From the NCBI GenBank assembly GCA_027923965.1, contig AP026969.1:1984001-2048000 (forward strand): DNA of 64,000 bases, written 5' to 3'. How positions within the stretch are numbered: position 1 is the first letter of the stretch; each line of letters begins with the position of its first letter. The position numbers were made by a program, and so were the translations under genes. This DNA comes from Comamonadaceae bacterium OS-1. GTDB lineage: Bacteria > Pseudomonadota > Gammaproteobacteria > Burkholderiales > Burkholderiaceae_C. Under the pieces are notes generated by a model that had not been told where the DNA came from, searched no databases, and saw only the letters and a program-made list of their open reading frames with translations. Positions 8,683 to 16,320 of this stretch are shown here, one piece after another.

Positions 8683-8737
8683 GGACAATTAATTTAAATG
8701 TACGGTTATTGTGTGTATTGACGGTGGCGTTGTCAAT
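8683..8737. promoter_or_regulatory. Divergent citE/gntR promoter and operator region
   Basis: On the minus strand TTGACA (8736-8731), a 17-base gap and CACAAT (8713-8708) form a plausible sigma-70 promoter for the citE-like operon. Just downstream, 8707-8699 reads AACCGTACA on that strand, and GGACAATTAA lies at 8683-8692. Both short motifs recur at the Bug-gene promoter (9637-9674), so they are candidate binding sites for the GntR protein. ATTGAC (8717-8722) and GTCAAT (8732-8737) also form an inverted repeat; on the plus strand TTGACG (8718-8723) may serve the gntR gene. Confidence 0.6.
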
Positions 8738-8799
8738 AAATTTCTATGTGCGGTGTATTTGTCCTGGCATCAGAGGACGCTGCGCGGCCATGTGATGAA

Positions 8800-9603
8800 A
8801 TGGCGGCTATGACTTCCACACCTTCCATCGATCTGCCCGACATCGACGTGCCCGAGAAATCCGACGACGGCCAGCCGCGCTACGCGCAGGTCGCCCGCGA
8901 ACTTCGGCGCGCCATTGCCACCGGTGTCTATCCGGTGGGGGCGCACCTGCCTACCGAGCACCAGTTGTGCGCGCAGTACCAGGTGAGCCGTTTCACAGCC
9001 CGCGAGGCGGTGCGCATCCTGGCAGCCAGCGGCCTGGTGACGCGGCGACCGCGCATTGGCACCGTGGTCACTGCCACCAGCGAGGCGGGTCGTTACACCC
9101 ACAACGCCACCTCGGTGCAAGACCTGCTGCAGTACGCGCAGGACACCGAGTTGCGCCTGGTCTACATAGGCAAAGTGGCGTTCAGCAAGGCCCAGGCGCA
9201 AGAGTTTGGGGTGGAGGCCGGGGTGGAGTGGATCTACGGCATGGGGGTGCGCATGGCCGGTACGCTGACCGAGCAGGCGGCGGGCGCGGCCCGGCCCATC
9301 TGCGTCACCCGGCTGTACCTGAATCCGGTGCTGGCCGGTATCGAATCCAAACTGCGCGGCCGCCGGGGCGCGGTGCACGCCATGATCGAGGCCGATTACG
9401 GCGTCACCATCAGCCGGGTGGAGCAGGAGCTGCAGGGGGTGCTGCTGGATGCCGAGGATGCCGGCAATCTGGATGCCGCGCCGGGCGTGGCGGGCCTGCG
9501 CATCCTGCGCCGCTACTACAGCGACAAGGACGAACTGCTGGAGATTGCCGACAACGTGCACGCCAGCGACCGCTTCAGCTACAAGATGCAGATGAGGATG
9601 TAA
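8800..9603 (+). CDS. GntR-family regulator with UTRA ligand-binding domain
   Basis: A HutC-subfamily regulator of about 267 residues. The winged helix runs from RYAQVARELRRAIATGVYPV to LVTRRPRIGTVV (LPTEHQLCAQYQVSRFTARE is the recognition region), followed by a UTRA effector domain containing ITRVEQEL-like sequence (here ISRVEQELQGVLL). The start is uncertain: an ATG at 8746 coincides with the probable -10 region, so 8800 or 8809 is more likely. It lies between the acyl-CoA degradation operon and the Bug/PrpD genes and most likely controls both. Matching short motifs occur in front of both transcription units. The effector is probably the organic acid or one of its CoA derivatives. Confidence 0.85.
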   Translation: MAAMTSTPSIDLPDIDVPEKSDDGQPRYAQVARELRRAIATGVYPVGAHLPTEHQLCAQYQVSRFTAREAVRILAASGLVTRRPRIGTVVTATSEAGRYTHNATSVQDLLQYAQDTELRLVYIGKVAFSKAQAQEFGVEAGVEWIYGMGVRMAGTLTEQAAGAARPICVTRLYLNPVLAGIESKLRGRRGAVHAMIEADYGVTISRVEQELQGVLLDAEDAGNLDAAPGVAGLRILRRYYSDKDELLEIADNVHASDRFSYKMQMRM

Positions 9604-9630
9604 GTGCGGGGATGGTTTTAGAGTTTTGTA

Positions 9631-9674
9631 TTGACAGGACAATTAAAAGTAAATACTATTTAATTAACCGTACA
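9631..9674 (+). promoter_or_regulatory. Sigma-70 promoter with putative GntR operator before the Bug receptor gene
   Basis: TTGACA (9631-9636) and TACTAT (9654-9659) are separated by exactly 17 bases, close to the consensus. GGACAATTAA (9637-9646) lies inside the spacer and AACCGTACA (9666-9674) just after the -10 box. The same two motifs occur in the citE/gntR intergenic region. A repressor bound here would block RNA polymerase. AGGAGA (9680-9685) is the ribosome binding site for ATG 9692. Confidence 0.7.
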
Positions 9675-9691
9675 AATACAGGAGACTTTTC

Positions 9692-10663
9692 ATGCACCCT
9701 TTTTCTAAAATGTTCACCGTGGCCGCCCTGGCCATGGCTGCTGGCGGGGCACTGGCCACCGATGGCGACTTTCCCAGCAAGCCGATCAAGATCGTGGTGG
9801 GTTTCCCTGCCGGGCAGGGCACCGATACGATTGCTCGGGCCTTGACGCCCCGGCTGCAAGCCGTGCTGGGCCAGGCGCTGATCGTGGACAACAAGGCCGG
9901 TGCCGGAGGTATTTTGGGGCAGCAGGCGGCGGCTACCGCTGTGCCCGACGGCTACACCATCTTGTTCACCTCGGCCGGACCCATGGCCGTGAACCCGGGT
10001 GTGTACGAAAAGCTGCCCTACGACCCGGTGAAGGACTACACCGGCGTGGCGGGTGTCATCAGCGTGCCGCTGGTGCTGGTGGCCAACGCGGCCTTCCCGG
10101 CCAAGAATGTCAAGGAACTGGTGGCCCTGGCCAAGGCCAAGCCGGGTGAGATCAACTTTGCCTCCAGCGGCAACGGCGTGACCAACCACCTGGCCATGGA
10201 AATGCTGGCACTGGCCGGTGGCGTAAAGATGACGCATGTCCCCTACAAGGGTTCGCCTCCGGCGGTGACTGATTTGATCGGCGGCAGCGTCAGTGTGATG
10301 TTCGACACGCCGGTATCGGTGCTGCCGCACATCAAGAGCGGCAAGCTGCGTGCCCTGGCCGTCAGCGGCAGCAGCCGGATTGCCGCGCTGCCCGACGTGC
10401 CCACCGTGGCCGAAGCCTTCCCGGGTTTTTCCGCCGTGTCGTGGATGGTGTTTGTGGCCCCAGCCAAAACCCCTGCACCGGTGGTGGCCAAGCTGAGCGA
10501 CGCCGTTCTCAAGGTGGTCAACACCCCCGAGATGCACCAGTACTTCCTGGCCCAGGGTGTTGAGCCCATGCCCATGGGCTCGGCCGAGTTGGACAGCTTC
10601 ATCAAGTCCGAAGTCAGCAAATGGGGCAAGGCCGCCAAGGCCGCTGGCGCCAAGGTCGATTGA
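9692..10663 (+). CDS. Bug-family tripartite tricarboxylate transporter substrate-binding protein
   Basis: A 323-residue periplasmic receptor with a signal peptide (MHPFSKMFTVAALAMAAGGALA, cut near residue 22). The family signatures are clear: PSKPIKIVVGFPAG near the N-terminus, VDNKAGAGGILG, and FASSGNGVTNHLAMEM. Bug proteins bind carboxylates and amides, usually in partnership with TctA/TctB membrane proteins encoded elsewhere; none is in this window. It is transcribed with the MmgE/PrpD gene, whose ATG follows the TGA with no gap. Given the neighbours the ligand may be a di- or tricarboxylic acid feeding the adjacent CoA pathway. Confidence 0.9.
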   Translation: MHPFSKMFTVAALAMAAGGALATDGDFPSKPIKIVVGFPAGQGTDTIARALTPRLQAVLGQALIVDNKAGAGGILGQQAAATAVPDGYTILFTSAGPMAVNPGVYEKLPYDPVKDYTGVAGVISVPLVLVANAAFPAKNVKELVALAKAKPGEINFASSGNGVTNHLAMEMLALAGGVKMTHVPYKGSPPAVTDLIGGSVSVMFDTPVSVLPHIKSGKLRALAVSGSSRIAALPDVPTVAEAFPGFSAVSWMVFVAPAKTPAPVVAKLSDAVLKVVNTPEMHQYFLAQGVEPMPMGSAELDSFIKSEVSKWGKAAKAAGAKVD

Positions 10664-12073
10664 ATGCAGTCCGCCGATCTGGTCGCCAGCACGCTGGCGG
10701 GCTTTGTCTCGGGCCTGCAACCCGCGCAGATACCGGTTGAAGTGTCATTGCGTGCCCGGCACCTGCTGCTGGATGCCATTGGCTGCGGCCTGGCGGCGCG
10801 GCGCGAGCCGTTTGCGCTGGGTTTCCAGTCGTCGCTGCGGGCTTTGGCGGGTAGCGAGCAGGGTAACTCGGGCGTGGTCGGGTTCAGCGATCGCCTGGGG
10901 CTGCGCGACGCGGTCATGCTCAACGGCATGCTGATGCACGGCCTGGACTTCGACGACACCCACATGGCGGGGGTGGTGCACCTGACCGTCAGTGTGCTGC
11001 CCGCCGTGCTGAGCCTGGCGGTGCAGCGTGGCACCAGCGGCAGCGCTTTGTTGACCGCCTATATCGCCGCCGTGGAAGCCGGGGCCCGCATCGCCAGCGC
11101 GGTGCAGGGCGGTTTTCACCAGCAGGGCTTTCACCCCACCGGTCTGGTGGGTACCTTTGCCAGCGCCTTGGCCGCGGGCAAGCTGATGGGGCTGGACGCA
11201 GCGGCACTGGTACACGCCCAGGGCGCGGCCTTGTCCATGGCCAGTGGCAGCCTGCAATTTATCGAAGACGGCGCCTGGACCAAGCGGGTGCATGCGGGCT
11301 GGGCGGCGCAGGCCGGGCTGACCGCCGCCAGCTTTGCCGCCCACGGCATCGTCGCGCCGCAGGCCCCGTACACCGGGCGCTACGGCCTGTACCGCAGCCA
11401 CTTGGGCGACCCCGCAAGGCTGGACCTGGCCATCGCCACGCGCGGGCTGGGCACCGATGGCCACGCCCCTGTGTGGGAGCTGATGCAGATTGCCGTCAAG
11501 CCCTTTGCCATGTGCCACTTCGTCCACGCTGCCACCGATGCCGCGATTGCGCTGCACGGGTTGGACCTTAGCGAGGTGGAACGTGTGGAGGTGCTGGTGC
11601 CGCAAGCGGCGGTAGAGCTGGTGTGCGAACCCGCCGCCCGCAAGTGCCGCCCGCAAAACGAGTACGACGCCAAGTTCAGCCTGCCGTATGCCGTGGCCAG
11701 CGGCCTGGCGCGTGGCCGCTTGGGGCTGAAAGAGCTGCTGCCCGAGGCCTATCTGGACACCGACATCCAGGCGCTGATGGACAAGGTGCAATACCGCGTG
11801 GACCCGGGTGCCACCTTCCCCCGCCACTACAGCGGCGAGGTGCGGGTGGTGATGCGCAATGGCAGCCGGCGGGTGCACCGCGAGGCGGTCAACCGCGGCC
11901 ACCCCGAGCGACCGGTGGCCAATGCCGACGTCGTTACCAAGTTCATGGACAACGCCGGGCTGCATTTTTCTGCAGGCCATGCGCAGGCCATCTGCACCGC
12001 CGTATTGGGTTTGGACCAGGCCGCCAGCGTGGCCCCCTTGGAAGCCCTATTGGCAAACGACCCGCAACCTTGA
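10664..12073 (+). CDS. MmgE/PrpD family protein (2-methylcitrate dehydratase / cis-aconitate decarboxylase fold)
   Basis: A 469-residue MmgE/PrpD-fold enzyme. Conserved segments include HGLDFDDTH followed by VVHLT, FHPTGLVG and DGAWTKRVHAGWA. These correspond to the Asp/Thr/His/His/Lys positions that line the active site in PrpD and in the related cis-aconitate decarboxylase, so it looks catalytically competent. The start codon abuts the Bug gene stop, implying coupled translation. The family covers methylcitrate dehydration, cis-aconitate decarboxylation and other eliminations. Next to a citramalyl-CoA type pathway, a step forming or using a C5/C6 di- or tricarboxylate is likely; the exact reaction is inference. 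The last 27 bases overlap the convergent LRR-kinase gene. Confidence 0.85.
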   Translation: MQSADLVASTLAGFVSGLQPAQIPVEVSLRARHLLLDAIGCGLAARREPFALGFQSSLRALAGSEQGNSGVVGFSDRLGLRDAVMLNGMLMHGLDFDDTHMAGVVHLTVSVLPAVLSLAVQRGTSGSALLTAYIAAVEAGARIASAVQGGFHQQGFHPTGLVGTFASALAAGKLMGLDAAALVHAQGAALSMASGSLQFIEDGAWTKRVHAGWAAQAGLTAASFAAHGIVAPQAPYTGRYGLYRSHLGDPARLDLAIATRGLGTDGHAPVWELMQIAVKPFAMCHFVHAATDAAIALHGLDLSEVERVEVLVPQAAVELVCEPAARKCRPQNEYDAKFSLPYAVASGLARGRLGLKELLPEAYLDTDIQALMDKVQYRVDPGATFPRHYSGEVRVVMRNGSRRVHREAVNRGHPERPVANADVVTKFMDNAGLHFSAGHAQAICTAVLGLDQAASVAPLEALLANDPQP

Positions 12074-13342
12074 GTCCAGCGCCGCCAGCCGCTGCTGGAT
12101 CTGCGCAAACAGGGGGCGGGCCGCCACCTGCGGCTGCAGGCATTCGATTCTTAATGTGGCCAGTTCTGTGGTGTTTTCCGGGCAGTGCGCCAGCAACTCC
12201 TCCAGCAGGCAGCCAAACGCCCGCACTTCCAGGCGTTGCAAAGCCTGCGCCTGCGCCGCATCGGCGGGCAGAAACGAAGCCGCGCCCATATCGCCCAGCA
12301 GGCAGTGCCCGTCGGCGCTGCACTGCAGGTTGTGTGCGTACAGGTCGCCGTGCAGCAGGCCGCTGGCGTGCAGATGGGCAGCGGCGGCGGCTACGCCCTG
12401 GGCGATGCGCAGCACTTTTTCCAACCCGAACACCGTGCCCGCCGGGTACACGTCGCGGGTGCAACTAATCAGGCTGGGCGGTCCGGCCAGGGTGGTGAAG
12501 TGCGGCGGAATGCAGGGCATCACCAGCCCGGCTGTCCCATCAGGGTGCGCAGCGAGCGGACCCAGGGTGGCTATCAAGTGCGGATGCGCGTTCACCGCCA
12601 GGCAGGCGGCCAGCTCGCTCTGCGGCCAGCCGTCGCTGGTGACTTCGCCTTTGAACAGCTTGACGGCCACCATGGCCCCCTGCCACTCGGCCTGGTGGAT
12701 CACACCGGACGCGCCTTCGCCCAACCGGTGTTGCAATGCCAGGTCGCTCCAGCGGATGGCGTTGCCTGATGCGGGAACGTGCGGCGTACCCGCCCGTGCC
12801 AGCCAGGCCAGCCGGGGCAGGTGCAGCAACCAGTCGGGCAGGCTGCCAGCGTCCGCCATGGGGTTGGCCGAGAAGCGCAGCAGCTCCAGCCGCTGGCACT
12901 GCGCCAGTTCGGGCGGCAACTGCGCCAGCTGGTTGCCCGCCAGCATCAGCTTTTGCAGCTGCAGGCACTGGCCGATTTCGGCGGGCAGGGTGCTGAGCTG
13001 GTTGTCGGTCAGGATCAGCCAGCGCAGCCGGGGCGGCAGGGCGGCGGCGGGAACAACGCGGATCTGGCACGACTTGAAGCCCACCATTTCCAGCTGCGCA
13101 CACTGGCCCAGCACGGCCGGTAGTTCGGTGAACGGGTTGCCAGAGCAAAACACCACCCGCAGCCGGTGCAGGCGGGGCAGGTCGTCGGGCAGGCTGGTCA
13201 GGGCGTTGCCGGAGAGGTTCAGCACCTCCAGCGAGTCGGCCAGGTCAAAAATCTCACGGGGGAAGGTGGTCAGCCCGTCGGATAAATCCAACCGCCGGAT
13301 GCCCTGCAGTTGGCCAGAGCGGAGTTGGGAAAGGGTGTGCAT
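12047..13342 (-). CDS. Leucine-rich-repeat protein kinase
   Basis: A 431-residue cytosolic protein with two parts. Residues 15-185 hold about six leucine-rich repeats of the bacterial LxxLPxxLxxL type (for example LNLSGNALTSLPDDL). From about 197 a eukaryotic-like kinase domain follows, with glycine loop GEGASG (208-213), K228 in VAVKLF, catalytic loop HGDLYAHN (D333, N338) and D351 in a DMG version of DFG. All three core catalytic residues are present although the motifs are atypical (HGD for HRD). There is no signal peptide or membrane segment. Ser/Thr phosphorylation of a partner bound by the repeats is the likely activity, but the target is unknown. No phosphatase gene lies beside it. Confidence 0.82.
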   Translation of the reverse strand: MHTLSQLRSGQLQGIRRLDLSDGLTTFPREIFDLADSLEVLNLSGNALTSLPDDLPRLHRLRVVFCSGNPFTELPAVLGQCAQLEMVGFKSCQIRVVPAAALPPRLRWLILTDNQLSTLPAEIGQCLQLQKLMLAGNQLAQLPPELAQCQRLELLRFSANPMADAGSLPDWLLHLPRLAWLARAGTPHVPASGNAIRWSDLALQHRLGEGASGVIHQAEWQGAMVAVKLFKGEVTSDGWPQSELAACLAVNAHPHLIATLGPLAAHPDGTAGLVMPCIPPHFTTLAGPPSLISCTRDVYPAGTVFGLEKVLRIAQGVAAAAAHLHASGLLHGDLYAHNLQCSADGHCLLGDMGAASFLPADAAQAQALQRLEVRAFGCLLEELLAHCPENTTELATLRIECLQPQVAARPLFAQIQQRLAALDSRLRVVCQ

Positions 13343-13396
13343 GCGGCCTATTGTCGTGGCTGGCCCGGGCGACTTTGGATGTGATGGAGCTTACGG

Positions 13397-13456
13397 ATAA
13401 AAAAGGCTTCTAACGCTGATGGGATAAGCACAAGCAGCTATCAAAAATGTAGTTTT
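13397..13456 (+). repeat. Palindromic intergenic repeat, copy 3 (near-complete)
   Basis: AAAAAAGGCTTCTAACGCTG, then ATGGGATAAGCACAAGCAGC and TATCAAAAATGTAG. It is one of the most complete copies and a good reference for the family. It lies between the LRR-kinase gene start and the end of the membrane-protein gene. It is also the extragenic copy most similar to the coding copy in yejF. Confidence 0.8.
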
Positions 13457-13477
13457 ATCGACATGGCTGATAAGGGC

Positions 13478-14332
13478 TCAAGGCGCTTTCAGCAATTGCA
13501 CTTGTACGTTGGCAGTGGCGGTGGCAACGCTGTTGCGCCAGAGGGCGTAGCCCGGCATCCGCACTTCGAGTACGCGTTGCTCGGGTGCAAGCTGGCTACC
13601 CAGTGCCAGGGAAAAATGCCCTACGGAGTCGGTCACGGTGGCTTGTCCCGCCATCGTCACTGTGGCTGCGACCAATGCAGTGCCATTTTCGTTTTGTACC
13701 TGCCCTTGCAATGGCCAGGGTTTCCAGCGCACATCCAGGTACACCGCCTCCTGCGTCAGAGCCAGCTTGGCGCTGGAGCCTGCGGACAACTCCAGCAAGG
13801 GAGTCTGCAGCAAGGACACCGGCGCCGACTGCCCTTTGAGTTCTGCTGGAATTCCCATGAATCGCACCAAGCCTTTGCTCTCCACCGCCTCTTCACGGCG
13901 GTCGGCACCCAGGTCCAGTTGCAGGCGGGCACCTTGAAAGACTTCTTGCGTACTGTTTCCTTCCAGCCGCAGGAATACGGTGAGGTCCAGTTTGCCGGGC
14001 TTGGGAGGGAGCGCGTAGCCCAGCGCCACGACGACCAGCATCAGCACGCCGGGGCCGCCCAGTTTCAATGTGCCGTTCATGGCCTTGCCGCTGTAACTCG
14101 CGTAGGACTTGAGCACAGAAAACAGGCTGACCGCGCAAAAAAATCCCAGCATGCACAGCACCACGTACCACACCTTGTCTGCCAAGCCCGCACTTTGCAA
14201 GGCGGCGGGGTACGTCCACATGGCCCCGATCAAGCCCAACATCACTACCAGCGCTGTGATGCTCAGTGCCAGTGCCCTGCGGGATTGGTTGGTAATGGGA
14301 GGGTCTGATTTTTTGGGGGGATTGGTGGCCAT
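13478..14332 (-). CDS. Membrane protein with C-terminal carboxypeptidase-regulatory-like domain
   Basis: A 284-residue protein of unknown function. Three hydrophobic segments are visible: about residues 21-42, 54-72 and 92-108. The remainder, after PPKPGKLDLTVFL, is predicted to be outside the membrane. Near the C-terminus GQVQNENGTALVAATVTM and TVTDSVGHFSLAL resemble a carboxypeptidase-regulatory/CNA-B-like beta sandwich. A similar domain begins the mature part of the TPR protein encoded immediately upstream in the transcript (three bases between stop and start), so the two proteins probably act together in or at the cell envelope. I do not recognise a named family. Confidence 0.7.
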   Translation of the reverse strand: MATNPPKKSDPPITNQSRRALALSITALVVMLGLIGAMWTYPAALQSAGLADKVWYVVLCMLGFFCAVSLFSVLKSYASYSGKAMNGTLKLGGPGVLMLVVVALGYALPPKPGKLDLTVFLRLEGNSTQEVFQGARLQLDLGADRREEAVESKGLVRFMGIPAELKGQSAPVSLLQTPLLELSAGSSAKLALTQEAVYLDVRWKPWPLQGQVQNENGTALVAATVTMAGQATVTDSVGHFSLALGSQLAPEQRVLEVRMPGYALWRNSVATATANVQVQLLKAP

Positions 14333-14335
14333 GGA

Positions 14336-16132
14336 TTAGTTCAGTTCATTCAGGTTGTGCTGTACCCGCTCAAGGTCCTGACGGAGTGTTGCGGAGCGTT
14401 GGGCAAAGGGCGTCAGGATTTTGAGGGCTTCTTCGTAGGCTGCTCGGGCCCCAGGTATGTCGTTTTGAGCGCGGTACAAGACTCCCAAATTGTTCAGTGT
14501 GTTGGCGACCTTGGGTAAATACACATCCGGATTTTTCTGAGCCAAGGCGCGGTGGAGTTTGAGGGCTTCGTCGTAGGCTGCGCGGGCCTCAGGCAGACGG
14601 TGTTCGTCGCTGTGAAGGTTTCCCAAGTTGTTGAGCGTGTTGCCGACATAGGGCAAATACAGGTCTGGATTTTTCAAGGCCAAGGTGCGGCGGATTGTGA
14701 GGGCTTCTTCAAAGGCCGTAAGGGCCTCTGGCATGTGACTTTCATCGTTGTGCAGGACTCCCAAGTTGTTCAACGTGGTGGCGACAAGGGGTAAATGCAC
14801 ATCCGGGTTTTTCAGGGCTAACTCGCGGTAGAGCTTAAGTGCTTCATCGTAGGCTGTATGGGCTTCTGGCATGTGGTTTTCACTGCCATACAGGATTCCC
14901 AGGTTATTCAGCGAGCTCGCGACATCGGGCAGGTAGACATCCGGATTTTTCAGGGCCAAAGTGCGGCGGATTTTGAGCGCTTCGTCGTAGGCCGAATGGG
15001 CCTCCGTCAAAAGATCTTCCTCGATGTAGAGGGCCCCCAGGTTGTTCAATGTGATCGCGACATAGTGTAGGTACAGGTCCGGACTTTTCAGAGCCAACTC
15101 GCGGTTAAGTTTGAGTGCTTCGTCGTAGGCGATACGGGCCTCTGGCATGTGATTTTCATCGCTGTGCAGGTTGCCCAGGTTGTTCAATATGCTGGCAACC
15201 TCGGGTAAATACAGGTCTGGATCTTTCAGGGCCAGGGCGCGGTAGAGCTTGAGGGCAGTGTCGTACCCTTGTCTAGCCTCTGACCAATGGTTTTGTGATT
15301 TGTGAAAGAACGCAAACTGAAACCACACATTGGGATCTTGGGGGGCCAGGGCGGTGGCCTTGTCATACGCACGGGCTGCCCCGTCGAGGTCCAGCTTGAT
15401 GGCCAGCAACTTACCCCGCAAGAGCCAGCCATCGATGGTTTTTTGCAGTTTGGCCAGGGCTTTTTCGCCATCTTTTTGGAGCTGTTCCTCACTCAGGATC
15501 TCCAGCGCAGGGTCGATCCGGCCCGCCAGAAAAAGTTGGATAGCCTGGTTGTAGGCGGGGCTGTCGTCGCTGGGGGTGCGGGTGGCGAGCTGGCGGGCCA
15601 GTTCTTGTACCTGCTTGAGAGCGCTGTCGCGTTCTTCTTGCAGCCGGGCGCGCTCCTGGGCCGTGGCCGTGTTTTGCCCTACCAGTACCGCCAGCTTGGC
15701 CTGGTATTGCAGCTCGACGGTTTTGCTGCCCTTGAGCCCAAAGTAGCGCACCGCCATTTCTTCCCGCTGGGCCGATGTGGCCATCACGATCTCGACCGTG
15801 CGGTCGGCCGGGTTGGCGCTCAAAGTGTGCTCCAGCGCATAGCGGTTGACCACTTCCAGGCCGCTGCGCTGGGCGACCAGACGCACGGTATCGCCAGGCT
15901 TACGCTGCGGGAAGCTCAGGGTGAAGCTGCCGTTGCTGTTGCTGAGCCGGTTTTGACCCTCTGCGCTGATGCTGACGTTGGCGATGGGGCTGCCCAGCGA
16001 GACATCGGCATACACAAAGCCCTGGATGCTGGCGGCGGCCCACCCCGCAACCGGGACGCACAGGGCCAGCAGGCCGACGCAGCCAAGCCAAGCTGCCAGG
16101 CGCGCGCAACAGTCTTTTCGCATGGATGCCAT
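14336..16132 (-). CDS. Exported TPR protein with N-terminal carboxypeptidase-regulatory-like domain
   Basis: About 598 residues. The ATG at 16132 (or 16123) puts a signal peptide first (LAAWLGCVGLLALCVPVAGWA), ending near residue 35; a longer frame to 16330 would bury it. A beta-sandwich domain follows (SIQGFVYADVSLGSPIANVS through NSNGSFTLSF), then a coiled-coil-like Glu/Gln-rich stretch (about 150-190). Finally at least seven tetratricopeptide repeats extend to the C-terminus, six of which form a near-identical 46-residue tandem. TPR solenoids of this kinesin-light-chain style are protein-docking surfaces. The partner could be the membrane protein encoded three bases downstream. Strong similarity between repeats suggests recent expansion or gene conversion. 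Confidence 0.75.
   Translation of the reverse strand: MASMRKDCCARLAAWLGCVGLLALCVPVAGWAAASIQGFVYADVSLGSPIANVSISAEGQNRLSNSNGSFTLSFPQRKPGDTVRLVAQRSGLEVVNRYALEHTLSANPADRTVEIVMATSAQREEMAVRYFGLKGSKTVELQYQAKLAVLVGQNTATAQERARLQEERDSALKQVQELARQLATRTPSDDSPAYNQAIQLFLAGRIDPALEILSEEQLQKDGEKALAKLQKTIDGWLLRGKLLAIKLDLDGAARAYDKATALAPQDPNVWFQFAFFHKSQNHWSEARQGYDTALKLYRALALKDPDLYLPEVASILNNLGNLHSDENHMPEARIAYDEALKLNRELALKSPDLYLHYVAITLNNLGALYIEEDLLTEAHSAYDEALKIRRTLALKNPDVYLPDVASSLNNLGILYGSENHMPEAHTAYDEALKLYRELALKNPDVHLPLVATTLNNLGVLHNDESHMPEALTAFEEALTIRRTLALKNPDLYLPYVGNTLNNLGNLHSDEHRLPEARAAYDEALKLHRALAQKNPDVYLPKVANTLNNLGVLYRAQNDIPGARAAYEEALKILTPFAQRSATLRQDLERVQHNLNELN
14430..15267 (-). repeat. Tandem coding repeats, about six units of 138 bp
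   Basis: Inside the TPR gene, units of 46 codons repeat with a consensus ALKLxRxLALKNPDLYLPxV followed by A-x2-LNNLGxLHxxExHMPEA-x3-YDE. DNA-level similarity between neighbouring units is high (for example GGTAAATACA, TCCGGATTTTT and CCCAAGTTGTT recur), so copy number can change by recombination. There are no spacers, so it is not a CRISPR array. Confidence 0.8.
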
Positions 16133-16259
16133 GGCTGCCCCCTTCTCTATCGTGGCCTTGCACCGCGGCCTCGGTAAGCCAGTATCCACATTGCAGCGGT
16201 GCACACATCCTCCTTTTTGAGGAAAGCCCATGGCCACCACCAGCCCCAAAAAAATGAAG

Positions 16260-16320
16260 CCAAAAGTGCCTTTTGTGCTTACGAGATAAGCATGAGCAGC
16301 TATCAAAACTGTAGTTCTTC
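16260..16320 (+). repeat. Palindromic intergenic repeat, copy 4
   Basis: GCCTTTTGTGCTTACGAGAT then AAGCATGAGCAGCTATCAAA and ACTGTAGTTC. It lies directly beyond the stop codon of the CHASE2-GGDEF-EAL gene and upstream of the TPR gene. Confidence 0.78.

Noticed and set aside
8717..8737. ATTGAC/GTCAAT inverted repeat considered as a terminator
   Set aside because: The stem is only six base pairs with no T-tract and it overlaps promoter -35 boxes, so it is better read as divergent promoter sequence.
14430..15267. Regular 138-bp repeats considered as CRISPR or satellite DNA
   Set aside because: Units are contiguous without spacers and encode TPR motifs in one frame.
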